Assembly (NCBI GenBank): GCA_034435015.1
Contig: DAOTYH010000103.1
Span: 62,001-126,000 of the forward strand
Direction: 5' to 3'
From: DAOTYH01 sp034435015
GTDB lineage: Bacteria; Chloroflexota; Anaerolineae; Aggregatilineales; UBA3940
DNA: 64,000 bases
Below are positions 49,328-58,037 of this stretch, one piece after another. Numbering within the stretch: the stretch's first letter is position 1; each line of letters begins with the position of its first letter. The translations under genes were made by a program, and so were the position numbers. The notes beneath the pieces are model-generated. The model did not search any database and was not told where the DNA came from. It saw only the letters and a program-made list of their open reading frames with translations.

Positions 49328-51355
49328 CTACTGTGAACGCCCAGAAGGGGTCGGAGTTAGCGAGGGCTGAGCAGTTATCCCCTCTGTCGGGCTGGCCGTT
49401 GGGTTCTCTGGAGTACTCTGAGGTGTGATACTTGCCTCGCCTGCAGGGGCTGGAACCGGAGTAGGGGTGAAGAATGCCTGCTGTAGGGTCGTCTCAGGGT
49501 AGAGTTCCAGCATAGCTGACCACCAGTCTAAGCCGTCACGCTTCTCATACTGCCAGTATAGAATCCCCGGCCAGTTGTAACGCCAAGTGGAATCAGAAGG
49601 GGTTGGATACCATCCGAAAATTTGGGCCGCTTGGGTAAAGTCTACATAGTAGCCTGCTGGCACAGCCTCTCGGAAACGTCCGCCGGCCTCGTAGGCACGG
49701 ACATCCCCGCTTGTCCGGGCCATGAAGTCCCATGGGAGCCGGCGTAGCGGCTCACCAAGCGAGCCATCCTGAACCGCACAGCGCACATACAGGCGCCAGT
49801 AGATATTTGAACCTATCTGCTGGGGCACAAGTTCAATCTGAGGTGGATTGCCCTGAATGTAAGACTGTACTACATCAAAAGCCCGTCCTGCCTTGTGCCA
49901 ATTCTGAAAATCCTGACCCGGCTCAGCGGGTCGATCAAGAGGCCACCAGACCTGATCAAGTCTGCCAAGGAAATCCCATCCAGCGGCCTGATTCATGTAC
50001 GCTTTTAGCGCAATAAAAGAGCCGTCCACCCTGTCACTTAGCCATGCTGAGTCAGCAATCACACCGGGCAAGTTGATCAGACGGTACGTTGTGCTCCCTT
50101 CCTCTTGAGGCCAGAGTGTCTCTTCGTATGCAACAGGAAGAGGTGCACTGGCGGCAAAGGCCAAGCTGTTCCGCAACACAACAGGAAGGGAAGCGGCTGT
50201 CCAGTCAGGGTGTGTGCCTAAAGCAGGGAGAGCAAAGGCTTGCACTGAGGCGGCCCATGAGCCGAATTCCCCAGTCAACAACAGGCTCTGACCTGCCCGT
50301 TCGGCGAGAAAGACCAAGCTCTTACCATCCGGAGACCAGTCAGGCGAATATCCCTCCCCAACAACGCTAGGTCTCCCGCCAGCCTCATTCATCGGCAGTA
50401 CATAGACCAGCGACATGCCGTTCTCTATCCCGCTATAGGCAAGGCTTGTGCCATTTGGCCCCCATGCTGGAAAGTCTTCGCTTACATCGGGGGTGTTGGT
50501 GAGATTGACAGCTCGGTCTTCGTTGGGGTCGTCGAGAGAAAGCAGATAGATATCCTGATTGCCATCGCGTAGCGAGACGTAAGCCAACTGGCGGCCAGCA
50601 GGCTCAGTTGTCCAAGCCGGTGAGAAATCAGGCGCTGGATTGCGTGTCAGGGGATAAGGCCCCTCACTGCCATCCGCTTTGATGATGTAGATGTCAAGAT
50701 TTCCGTTGCTATACCCCTCATAGGCGATCCACTGCCCGTCAGGACTCCAAGACGGCCCAGCCTCAAAGGCTAAATCATATGTCAGGCGTGTGATCTCACC
50801 GGATTGCATGTCCAGAATGTACAGCTCCCAGTTTCCGTCGCGGCGCGAAGCAAATGCAATCCGCTGACCGTCCGGGCTCCATGCCGGATCGCGATCATCG
50901 GCGGGGTGATCGGTCAGGCGTGTAGGCGTTTCCTGCCCGGCGGCCAATGCAAACAAGTCCTGCTGTGCACCAGCGTACATCGCAAAGACTACCGTCCCTC
51001 CCACATTGGAAAAAGAGGGAATCGGCGTAGCAGGCAGGATTTGAGCGGCCATCTCACCATCGGTCTGAGGGGCTGTGCCGACAGAAAGAAAGCGGATAAT
51101 AGGTGATTGTGAGTTTCCGCCTAGAAAGACAAGCATCGCGACAGCCGCTAGAAGCATCACAATAACACTGCTCAGGGAGCGCACTTGGCTTTCTACGCGG
51201 GCTGAGTCGGTTAGCGGCGCTGGCCGATAGGTGCGGGCACGTATCCAGCCCGTGGCGTTGCTGAACCAGTAGGCGATCTGACTGCTCCACCATACGCTGA
51301 GCTTGACAATCAAACTTCCCAATCTATCAGTCAGGCGAAAGAGGCAGGCAAACAT
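49328..51355 (-). CDS. Membrane-anchored PD40/TolB-like beta-propeller with an M15-like C-terminal domain
   Basis: The 675-residue protein has an N-terminal membrane helix (about 57-76), five or six PD40 (TolB-type) repeats over about 115-375 (A-W-S-P-D-G-Q-R-I-A-F and variants) and a C-terminal domain (about 420-640). The last contains N-W-H-K-A-G-R-A-F-D-V, resembling the H-x-x-G-x-A-x-D zinc motif of M15/VanY carboxypeptidases, and a Thr/Pro-rich tail ends the protein. A third M15 ligand is not obvious, so activity is uncertain. A -10 element 6 nt before the ATG suggests a leaderless mRNA. It is cotranscribed with the M23 gene. Confidence 0.85.
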   Translation of the reverse strand: MFACLFRLTDRLGSLIVKLSVWWSSQIAYWFSNATGWIRARTYRPAPLTDSARVESQVRSLSSVIVMLLAAVAMLVFLGGNSQSPIIRFLSVGTAPQTDGEMAAQILPATPIPSFSNVGGTVVFAMYAGAQQDLFALAAGQETPTRLTDHPADDRDPAWSPDGQRIAFASRRDGNWELYILDMQSGEITRLTYDLAFEAGPSWSPDGQWIAYEGYSNGNLDIYIIKADGSEGPYPLTRNPAPDFSPAWTTEPAGRQLAYVSLRDGNQDIYLLSLDDPNEDRAVNLTNTPDVSEDFPAWGPNGTSLAYSGIENGMSLVYVLPMNEAGGRPSVVGEGYSPDWSPDGKSLVFLAERAGQSLLLTGEFGSWAASVQAFALPALGTHPDWTAASLPVVLRNSLAFAASAPLPVAYEETLWPQEEGSTTYRLINLPGVIADSAWLSDRVDGSFIALKAYMNQAAGWDFLGRLDQVWWPLDRPAEPGQDFQNWHKAGRAFDVVQSYIQGNPPQIELVPQQIGSNIYWRLYVRCAVQDGSLGEPLRRLPWDFMARTSGDVRAYEAGGRFREAVPAGYYVDFTQAAQIFGWYPTPSDSTWRYNWPGILYWQYEKRDGLDWWSAMLELYPETTLQQAFFTPTPVPAPAGEASITPQSTPENPTASPTEGITAQPSLTPTPSGRSQ

Positions 51356-51361
51356 AATGTG

Positions 51362-51367
51362 ATCATA
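51362..51367 (-). promoter_or_regulatory. Extended -10 element giving a probable leaderless PD40-M23 transcript
   Basis: On the minus strand TATGAT with an upstream TGc ends 6 nt before the ATG at 51355. The -35 (TTTCGC at 17-nt spacing) is poor. Confidence 0.5.
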
Positions 51368-51593
51368 GCATGCCTCTCATGGTTGCGAAAGCAGGCAAAG
51401 GCTGAGGAGTGGATAACATCACGGATATTCTCATGCAGGAACAGCTCCTGCCAGCCTTAAACACCTGCTTATTCATCCACTCCCAAGGCTGTGTTGGCAT
51501 TTGGTGAAGTGATATACAATCAATCACAAAAGGGGAACTAAATGGTTGGAAGGAACGTCTTAGAAGCAGAGAAACAGCAATAGATGGAGGAGA

Positions 51594-52625
51594 ATGATGT
51601 CACCTAAACTGAAGATAGGCTTGATCATTGCAGGCTCAATAGCAGGCGTACTTGTGGTAGCCTTTGTGGCATTGATGACGATTGCGGCCAGTATGGGAGG
51701 CCGGGCTGGCACCGCCTATGAATCTGCACCTTCTGGCGGGTGGGTGGCTGAAGGAGGAGGGGGCGATTACTACAGTGCAGAGCAACCCCAGGCACTCGCG
51801 CCACTGCCTGCTGGGATTGAGGCAGAGAGAGCGGCATATCCAGAGCTGATGCCCACTATGGCGGCGGTCATAGATGTGGCCAACCAGCAACCCATTGAAC
51901 GGATGATCATCCGCAATGGTAATGTATCAATGGCAGTCGAGGACACTCGCGCGGCTCGCCAGGCCATTGAGCAGATGGTGGATGAGATGGAAGGCGAAGG
52001 GGCCTTTGTGGTCTCATCTAACGAGTACGGCGGCTCATCTAACGCTTCCCCCTACATTGATATGACCATCCGTGTCCCAGCTCTGCGCTTTGATGAGGCG
52101 ATGGAGCGCATTACAGCGCTTGCGGCTCCGGGGACCACTCCTACTGTCAGCGCGTCGGGGCAGGATGTCACAGCAGAGTATGTTGATCTACAGGCCCGCC
52201 TGACGAGCTTGGAAGCCGCCCGTGACCGCTTGTTGGAACTCATGCGCAACGCACAAACTACTGAAGACCTATTGATGGCTGAGCAACAGCTCACCCAACG
52301 CGAAGCCGAGATTGAGTCAATTAAAGGGCAGATGCAGTATCTAGCACAGTCGGCGGCCCTGTCGAGCATCTCTATCTCACTGCAACCTTATATCCTTAGC
52401 CAGCCGGTTGATACCCGCTGGCGTCCTGCCGAAACTGTGCGCGTAGCGTTTGATGCGCTGATTGATGGACTGCGTAATTTTGGTGACTTCCTGATCTACT
52501 TCGCCATTGCTGTCTTGCCGTGGCTGGTGCTCTTTGGCGCAATCATCTACGGCATTGTACGCTTCATCATGTGGCGCGTGCGCGTAGGACGTGAGAAGAG
52601 GGCGGCACGCGCCTCAACCGATTAG
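51594..52625 (+). CDS. DUF4349-family membrane protein
   Basis: The 343-residue protein has an N-terminal signal anchor (about 8-31), a Gly/Ala-rich spacer, a DUF4349 domain (about 100-275) with a central coiled coil (about 195-250: L-Q-A-R-L-T-S-L-E-A-A-R-D-R-L-L-E-L-M), one C-terminal membrane helix (about 298-325) and a basic cytoplasmic end. Both termini are therefore probably inside the cell. The family is widespread and uncharacterised; it resembles periplasmic adaptors. GGAGG lies 3-7 nt before the ATG. It converges on herA with a 4-nt overlap of the stop codons. Confidence 0.88.
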   Translation: MMSPKLKIGLIIAGSIAGVLVVAFVALMTIAASMGGRAGTAYESAPSGGWVAEGGGGDYYSAEQPQALAPLPAGIEAERAAYPELMPTMAAVIDVANQQPIERMIIRNGNVSMAVEDTRAARQAIEQMVDEMEGEGAFVVSSNEYGGSSNASPYIDMTIRVPALRFDEAMERITALAAPGTTPTVSASGQDVTAEYVDLQARLTSLEAARDRLLELMRNAQTTEDLLMAEQQLTQREAEIESIKGQMQYLAQSAALSSISISLQPYILSQPVDTRWRPAETVRVAFDALIDGLRNFGDFLIYFAIAVLPWLVLFGAIIYGIVRFIMWRVRVGREKRAARASTD

Positions 52626-54292
52626 TCGTAACCCTCAAACCGATCATCACCATAGAGCGCCTGGCCGCCTTGCGGGGCGGCTGGGCGCAGTTTCTTGCCC
52701 TTGAGCGGCGCTCCCATCGCCGCGTAGAAAGCCTCATCATAGGGGCGGGTCTGAATGACTACCGGCATAGGGACGGCATGCCCAAGCACAATCGCCTGCT
52801 GGCGCGTATCAAGGCGGGCAAGGACCTCCCGTAGTCCAGCCGCCCCACTGACGCCCATCAACACAGCACTGATGTCACGCTCATTGTCAAGCAGTGCCGT
52901 GACACGTGTCCCAATCTGGGACATGATTTCCTCATCAATGGCGCTAGGACGCTGATCCACAACCAGCAAGGTCACCTTGTACTTTCGCAGTTCGCGGGCG
53001 ATTGTGCCAAAGATGGTTTGGCGGGCGATCTGGGGATCAAGGAACTTGTGCGCCTCCTCGATAGTGATCATCAACTGAGGTGGTTGCCTGCTCTCATCGC
53101 CTAGAGACTGCTCAATGCGATGGACGTAGCGCTCTCGGATGCGGCGTGTCAGGTAGTTGGCCACTAGAATATAGGCTTCCAATGCATTTCCATAGCGGCC
53201 AAACTCAAGCACAACGCTGACGCCGCGATCCAGACAGTCAATGACAGCCTGTACCGAGTCGCCTACTGCCTGCGGAACTAGGAACTCAAAACGGCGGAAG
53301 CGGTCAATGCGACGCTTCAGGGCCATCAGGGCAGGGCCATTGATGGTGGTCACGTTAAGTAGTTCTTCGATGACGTCTGGCTCGGCGTTGATCAACTGAA
53401 GAATCCAGTCACGTCCCCATAGACGGTGCAGGTTGCGTGCGGCATCCAGCATTGTATCCGAGAGATCAAGGGTTTGGCGCAGAGCCTCTAAGTCCTCCAC
53501 TTCGATGTCTCTGTAGGCGAGAGTGACGACATGGTCAGGCCTGACATTGCGGCGCCTGGAAGAACTTTCGTCCAGTGTGAAGATGGCTACGCGATCATGG
53601 AAGAGCTGTTTAAGGCCTTTGTCGCGCCCGCCTGCTTCATTGTAGACCTCCCATCCATAGTCATTGTGCATGTCAAAGATGAGGTTGACAGCCGTGCCGC
53701 GTGCGATCACTCCAGCCAGAATGATACGCGTCAGATAACTCTTGCCTGTGCCGCTCTTGCCAAAGACGCCCACTGAACGTTCTGTCAGACGGCGGAGATC
53801 AACATTAACCTGAGTGTTCAATAACTCCAGCGGCGCACCAATATTGAAGTGAGTCTCATCTTCATCGCCGAATACATCATTGATGTCGCGTTCAGTAGCT
53901 GTCCACACTTCCTGAAAGTGTGGAGGGATAGTCCGCACCGGCTCGACCTGCCCTTCTTCGTTGATGACCAACATAGGAGCCAGATGGAGTGTACCGAATG
54001 CCATTGAGCCGTTATATACGTCAGCCAAAAGCGGGTTCGACATATCAGGAGGATTGAGGGCAATCTGAGGATTGGTGTTGGCAAGGCCAATGTCTGTGAT
54101 CATGCAGAAGAAACGACGCCGTTGCCCATGTACTACCACATAGCGCCCCACTGCCAGATTCTCGATGTCGTTTTGGGGATCGATCTTGACGTCCAACCCC
54201 CTGCTCAGCGAGCCGCCGGTCACTACACCCAGACGCGGTGATCTCACACCAAAAAACCGATCCAATTCGTTACCAGCAGGTTTTTTGCCCAT
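52622..54292 (-). CDS. herA: HerA-family DNA-translocating ATPase
   Basis: Hexameric FtsK/HerA-type ATPase of 556 residues. It has an N-terminal HAS beta-barrel (about 18-110), Walker A G-K-S-G-T-G-K-S (178-185), Walker B with a double glutamate (M-I-T-I-E-E-A-H-K) and an arginine-finger region near T-I-F-G-T-I-A-R-E-L-R-K. HerA works with the nuclease NurA to resect DNA ends in archaea; bacterial pairs exist, some in defence loci. The C-terminal tail is short. It is the last gene of nurA-orphan-herA and lies 17 nt after the middle gene. Confidence 0.92.
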   Translation of the reverse strand: MGKKPAGNELDRFFGVRSPRLGVVTGGSLSRGLDVKIDPQNDIENLAVGRYVVVHGQRRRFFCMITDIGLANTNPQIALNPPDMSNPLLADVYNGSMAFGTLHLAPMLVINEEGQVEPVRTIPPHFQEVWTATERDINDVFGDEDETHFNIGAPLELLNTQVNVDLRRLTERSVGVFGKSGTGKSYLTRIILAGVIARGTAVNLIFDMHNDYGWEVYNEAGGRDKGLKQLFHDRVAIFTLDESSSRRRNVRPDHVVTLAYRDIEVEDLEALRQTLDLSDTMLDAARNLHRLWGRDWILQLINAEPDVIEELLNVTTINGPALMALKRRIDRFRRFEFLVPQAVGDSVQAVIDCLDRGVSVVLEFGRYGNALEAYILVANYLTRRIRERYVHRIEQSLGDESRQPPQLMITIEEAHKFLDPQIARQTIFGTIARELRKYKVTLLVVDQRPSAIDEEIMSQIGTRVTALLDNERDISAVLMGVSGAAGLREVLARLDTRQQAIVLGHAVPMPVVIQTRPYDEAFYAAMGAPLKGKKLRPAAPQGGQALYGDDRFEGYD

Positions 54293-54309
54293 TTCATGAC
54301 CTCACGGTT

Positions 54310-54918
54310 CTATCCGGCATAGATCAACCGTAACAGGTTGTCTAAACGAGCCAAGTCGTTACTTAATAGCCGGGCGGCCTCCCGGCCAGCGTTAACCAGA
54401 AAGTTGTACTGTTCATCTTCGGGCAGGGTCTTGGCTGCGTTCAGCAGATTGGCCGCCAAGAGTTGTTCAGCCGGCACGGGCGAACTGAGTACCAGCCTGA
54501 AGTAGTCGAAACGGCTGACTACCTCTTGCATCTCTTGGGGGCGGCACAAAAAAACGGGGTCAAGGCTAAGCGGCGGGCGCGGGGGCAGGGCCTGATGGAC
54601 TTGCCCGTTGTAATCGCGGTAGCCAATCGCCAGCACACTCATCTCAATTGGCACGATGCGATGATACCGCTGATCGCGGATCATCTCTTCGCTTACGGTA
54701 TCTGCCAGCACCATCTGCCTAACTAGAGGGTCATCATCAATATGGATGTCAAAGATTAACCCGTATACAACTTCCCTCTCGTCCTCGCGCGGCTGTGCCT
54801 TAACAAGCATGCCAAAGGCAGGCGCATCAATCTGATTGACACGTGCTCCCGCTGAGAAGCCCGATGTGCTGGATCGCAGTACCCGGGCAATTGGTTCATC
54901 CCACCAAGCGGCAGACAT
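54310..54918 (-). CDS. Conserved protein between nurA and herA, function unknown
   Basis: The 202-residue soluble protein has a beta-rich N-terminal half (about 15-110: V-N-Q-I-D-A-P-A-F-G-M-L-V-K-A, V-V-Y-G-L-I-F-D-I-H) that could be a small barrel similar to the HAS domain of HerA, and a helical C-terminal half. I do not recognise a named family. It lies 2 nt after nurA and 17 nt before herA, so the three products are almost certainly made together. An adaptor that joins the nuclease to the translocase is a reasonable guess. Confidence 0.8.
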   Translation of the reverse strand: MSAAWWDEPIARVLRSSTSGFSAGARVNQIDAPAFGMLVKAQPREDEREVVYGLIFDIHIDDDPLVRQMVLADTVSEEMIRDQRYHRIVPIEMSVLAIGYRDYNGQVHQALPPRPPLSLDPVFLCRPQEMQEVVSRFDYFRLVLSSPVPAEQLLAANLLNAAKTLPEDEQYNFLVNAGREAARLLSNDLARLDNLLRLIYAG

Positions 54919-54920
54919 AT

Positions 54921-56162
54921 TTACCTTTCCCTCCCACTCTTTGCCCGGACGTCAAAACGCACTTTTGCGGCGCGGGCGGCCTTCTTGCCTGCCTGCTTCT
55001 CGCTCTCCAATGTGCTTAGACCGTAACGTGTCAAGGCAACCTGAATCATTGTTTCTAGCTGACGTGACTCATCGGCCTTCACGCAGGCTAACTCGTCAGC
55101 TCGTGTCAAGACGTAAGGATAACGCATGGTGAGTTGCTGACACTGATGGTAAAGCAGAGCTTGCATTTCAGCGACCAGGGGCCTGTCTTGGGCTACCCAT
55201 ATCGGTATCTCAATGCGAACCACATAGGCCGATTCGCCGGGGGCGGCGGCATTGAGGTAGAAGAAGGCAATCTCATGATCCGGGCCTCCTGTTCGGCGAA
55301 ATTCCTTGTTTTGGGGGGACATCTGGACAAAGATAGCTGTCCGCTCGCCGGGCTGAAGCAGGCGCCGGAAAATAGAAGCATCACGCAAACCTTCCAATCG
55401 TCCGCTGTCTGCTAGGTTGCTGCGTGAGACCTCTTCCAGAGGAGTATCCAGTAGATGAAGCAACCTAACCACAAAACTGCTGTCCGGCTTGTCTGTATAG
55501 CCAGCCAGCGCGGCTTTCACCTCCAGCAGACGCGTCATGGCGCTCAGGTAAAGGAGGCGCAGTTGCTCGCGATCAGGAATCTCCATGCCCATTGGCGGCA
55601 GGAGCAAAGGCCCATCCAACAGTGCTACCAGGGGGCGCGCCTCTCCCCGGCGGCTCCATGCATGTTCGGCCAGTGCGGCCATCTCATTGACAGTTCTTCG
55701 GGCGTTGACGGTGACGGCTGAGATCGTCCCTCCATCCTGCGAGCGGGTATACTCCTCCTCAAAGAAGAGATAAGGTTCACTGATCACTTCAGGCGGCTGA
55801 CCGCTGCCATAATGGACGATGATTGTCCCAATATTAAGCAGATAATAGGCGACAGCCCCATGCCGATCAGGATATTTCTGTGAGCCGTCAGTGGCGATCA
55901 CCGTTGCGCTCTGAGGCAACGGTGCAGGCGGGTAGATATTTCCAATCGGTTCATCCAGTGGACGAGCGCCCCGATAGCCAGCATCTTTATCTACGGCATC
56001 TTGTACACGTTGGAGGACGTAGGGGAGATATTCTGCCGGCGAATGGGCGGCCAGAATCTGGAGGGCAAGCTCCACTTTGCTGTCATTATCGTCACGTTGT
56101 TCGGCGAAATACTGCCCCATTCGGTCAACTTGGCTGGTTAATTTTTGAAATTCCAGTGTCAT
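54921..56162 (-). CDS. nurA: NurA-domain 5'-3' nuclease
   Basis: RNase H-fold nuclease of 413 residues. Motif I is V-I-A-T-D-G-S-Q (88-95) with catalytic Asp92, and a second acidic motif is L-L-D-G-P-L-L near 188. The domain closes with a conserved Y-V-V-R-I-E-I-P strand near 318. A basic, Lys/Arg/Ala-rich C-terminal tail (about 388-413) may bind DNA. NurA resects DNA ends and is driven by HerA, here encoded downstream in the same operon. The ATG has AAGGAA upstream. Confidence 0.9.
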   Translation of the reverse strand: MTLEFQKLTSQVDRMGQYFAEQRDDNDSKVELALQILAAHSPAEYLPYVLQRVQDAVDKDAGYRGARPLDEPIGNIYPPAPLPQSATVIATDGSQKYPDRHGAVAYYLLNIGTIIVHYGSGQPPEVISEPYLFFEEEYTRSQDGGTISAVTVNARRTVNEMAALAEHAWSRRGEARPLVALLDGPLLLPPMGMEIPDREQLRLLYLSAMTRLLEVKAALAGYTDKPDSSFVVRLLHLLDTPLEEVSRSNLADSGRLEGLRDASIFRRLLQPGERTAIFVQMSPQNKEFRRTGGPDHEIAFFYLNAAAPGESAYVVRIEIPIWVAQDRPLVAEMQALLYHQCQQLTMRYPYVLTRADELACVKADESRQLETMIQVALTRYGLSTLESEKQAGKKAARAAKVRFDVRAKSGRER

Positions 56163-56200
56163 CCATAAATTTCCTTGCCTATACTATCATCTGAGTCTGT

Positions 56201-56229
56201 AGGATAGCACTTACGTTCTAAACAGACAA
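56201..56229 (-). promoter_or_regulatory. Promoter of the nurA-orphan-herA operon
   Basis: On the minus strand TTGTCT (56229-56224), a 17-nt spacer and TATCCT (56206-56201) with an extended TGc precede nurA. It lies back to back with the tRNA-Leu promoter at 56232. Confidence 0.5.
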
Positions 56230-56231
56230 GC

Positions 56232-56259
56232 TTGACAAACGAATAGGCTAGGGTAAAAT
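56232..56259 (+). promoter_or_regulatory. Promoter of tRNA-Leu(CAG)
   Basis: TTGACA (56232-56237), a 16-nt spacer and TAAAAT (56254-56259) end 10 nt before the mature tRNA. Confidence 0.82.
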
Positions 56260-56269
56260 AAGCTTTGAA

Positions 56270-56353
<84 letters not shown>

Positions 56354-56356
56354 CTG

Positions 56357-56383
56357 AAGCTGAGCTGAGCGCTCAGCTTTTTT
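56357..56383 (+). terminator. Rho-independent terminator of tRNA-Leu(CAG)
   Basis: AAGCTGAG (56357-56364) pairs with CTCAGCTT (56372-56379), followed by TTTT. It starts 4 nt past the tRNA. Confidence 0.85.
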
Positions 56384-56400
56384 GGTCTAAGGTGTGAGCT

Positions 56401-56901
56401 GTGGACTTAATACCCGAGCCGCCAGAAACGGAAGAGATTGCCCCCCAGCTTGACAAGCCGCGAGAACAAGAAGTAGTGCCTCGCCTCCGTCCGTATCGCC
56501 TTCCTCTTAGCAATGCCCAAATCATCTTGATTGCCCTGATCATTGTGGGAGGACGGTTGATCATTGATTTCAGCCAGCGCATCGTAGAAGGACAGCAAAA
56601 AATTGCCCAGCAACGTCAGCTTGAAGCTGAAATTGAGGCGCTTATAGAGGAACAGCAAAACCTGCTGTCAGCTAAGGCTTATTATAGCAGTCCGGCTTTT
56701 ATTGAGGCTTGGGCACATAACGAAGGCAAGATGGTGCGCGATGGCGAAATCTTAGTTATTCCTCTATATGGGGAGAACAGAGGCGCTGAAGCCAGTGTGC
56801 CCGACTCAACCATTGTCAGAGCGCCTGAGCCGCTTTTGCCTTGGCAGGTCTGGTGGACATTATTCTTTGATGTGCCTCCTCCATCAACAAGAAGCAGGTA
56901 A
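56401..56901 (+). CDS. FtsB/DivIC-like septum formation protein
   Basis: The 166-residue single-pass protein has a cytoplasmic Pro/Glu-rich N-terminus (about 1-36), a membrane helix (about 37-55) and a coiled coil (about 60-92) with E-E-Q-Q-N-L-L, then the family-like Y-Y-S-S-P-A-F-I-E-A-W-A-H-N-E-G-K-M-V-R-D-G-E. This is the layout of septum formation initiators, which hold FtsL and activate the division synthase. GTG at 56401 has AAGGTG upstream. It ends in a Pro/Ser/Arg-rich tail. The identity rests on architecture, so it is moderately firm. Confidence 0.75.
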   Translation: MDLIPEPPETEEIAPQLDKPREQEVVPRLRPYRLPLSNAQIILIALIIVGGRLIIDFSQRIVEGQQKIAQQRQLEAEIEALIEEQQNLLSAKAYYSSPAFIEAWAHNEGKMVRDGEILVIPLYGENRGAEASVPDSTIVRAPEPLLPWQVWWTLFFDVPPPSTRSR

Positions 56902-57013
56902 GGCCACTGCCCCCACTTGTTCTAAAGTTTGCAAACGCCTCTCTCTCCCCTATAGAATCAGCGTGCAGTATGCCCTTTGTGTCTCCTTCCATCCAACCCA
57001 CTTGTGAGGACTC

Positions 57014-58021
57014 GTGAAAACTGCATGGTATGCAAGCCCCGACATCTTTGATACCCTGGCGGGGGAATGGGATACGCTTGTAAATCCTGCTTCTCCTGAA
57101 CTCCTGTTTATGAGCTATGACTGGCAACGCATTTGGTGGAAGCATCTTGGGCGGGGGCATCTCTCTATAGTCACTGTCCGAGATGATCGGGGTGTGTTGC
57201 GGGGGATTGGCCCATGGTTCATCGAACAAGAAGGGGAGCAGCGTGCGGTGCGTATCATTGGCAGTACAGATGTAGTAGATTATCTGGACATTCTGGTAGT
57301 GCCGGGTTATGAACAGGATGTGTTGAGCGCTCTGCTTGATTTCATGCTCTCGCAGGATGCTCCCCAATGGGATATTCTTGACCTATGCAACCTCCCACAG
57401 AATTCACCCGTGCTTGTTCTGCTACCAGAGCTGGCCAAGACAAAAGGTTTAACTGTAACGGTTGCTCCTTTAGAAGAGTGTCCCATCATCAACCTTCCCC
57501 GCAGTTATGAGGAATACCTGGGGATGCTGGACAAAAAACAGCGCCATGAACTACGTCGTAAGAGGCGCCGTGCGCAGGAGATGCAGGCAGGCTGGTACAT
57601 TGTAGGGCCGGAACATCATCTGGACAAGGAGATAGACGCTTTCCTTGAATTGATGGCCATGAGCACAACAGACAAGAGTGCTTTTTTGAAAGAGCCTGGG
57701 CATCTCTCCTTTTTCAAGGAGATCGGCCCTATGATGTTTGAGAAAGGCATTCTGGAACTAAGCTTCCTCACGTTCGAAGGACGGCGGGCCGCCAGCCTGT
57801 GGCAATTTGCTTACCGCGATCGGATGATGCTTTATAATTCCGGTCTGAACCCGGTGGATTTTCCGGGGCTAAGCCCCGGTGTGGTCCTGTTGATCTACAA
57901 TATAGAGAATGCGATCCAGCGTCATTTTAAGGTGTATGATTTCCTGAGGGGCAGTGAGGAATACAAGTATCGAATGGGAGCGCAGAAAACAAACGTATAT
58001 AACATCACCGTATACCGTTGA
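57014..58021 (+). CDS. FemAB/CelD-like GNAT-fold acyltransferase
   Basis: The 335-residue cytoplasmic protein of the CelD-N/FemAB-like GNAT superfamily has the typical opening W-D-T-L-V-N-P-A-S-P-E-L-L-F-M-S-Y-D-W-Q-R-I-W-W-K (about 17-41). The double-GNAT core follows, with K-K-Q-R-H-E-L-R-R-K-R-R-R-A near 174-187 and N-S-G-L-N-P-V-D-F-P-G-L-S-P-G-V near 275-290. Members transfer amino-acyl or acyl groups in envelope polysaccharide or peptidoglycan bridge synthesis. The substrate here is unknown. The start is GTG, with GAGGA 5 nt upstream. The MshA-like glycosyltransferase follows after 16 nt. Confidence 0.85.
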   Translation: MKTAWYASPDIFDTLAGEWDTLVNPASPELLFMSYDWQRIWWKHLGRGHLSIVTVRDDRGVLRGIGPWFIEQEGEQRAVRIIGSTDVVDYLDILVVPGYEQDVLSALLDFMLSQDAPQWDILDLCNLPQNSPVLVLLPELAKTKGLTVTVAPLEECPIINLPRSYEEYLGMLDKKQRHELRRKRRRAQEMQAGWYIVGPEHHLDKEIDAFLELMAMSTTDKSAFLKEPGHLSFFKEIGPMMFEKGILELSFLTFEGRRAASLWQFAYRDRMMLYNSGLNPVDFPGLSPGVVLLIYNIENAIQRHFKVYDFLRGSEEYKYRMGAQKTNVYNITVYR

Positions 58022-58037
58022 AACAGGACTGTGATGT

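Noticed and set aside
52622..56162. Calling herA-nurA an antiphage defence system
   Set aside because: No Sir2, DUF4297 or other effector is fused or adjacent, and the neighbours are housekeeping genes. DNA-end processing is the simpler reading, although the middle gene keeps the question open.
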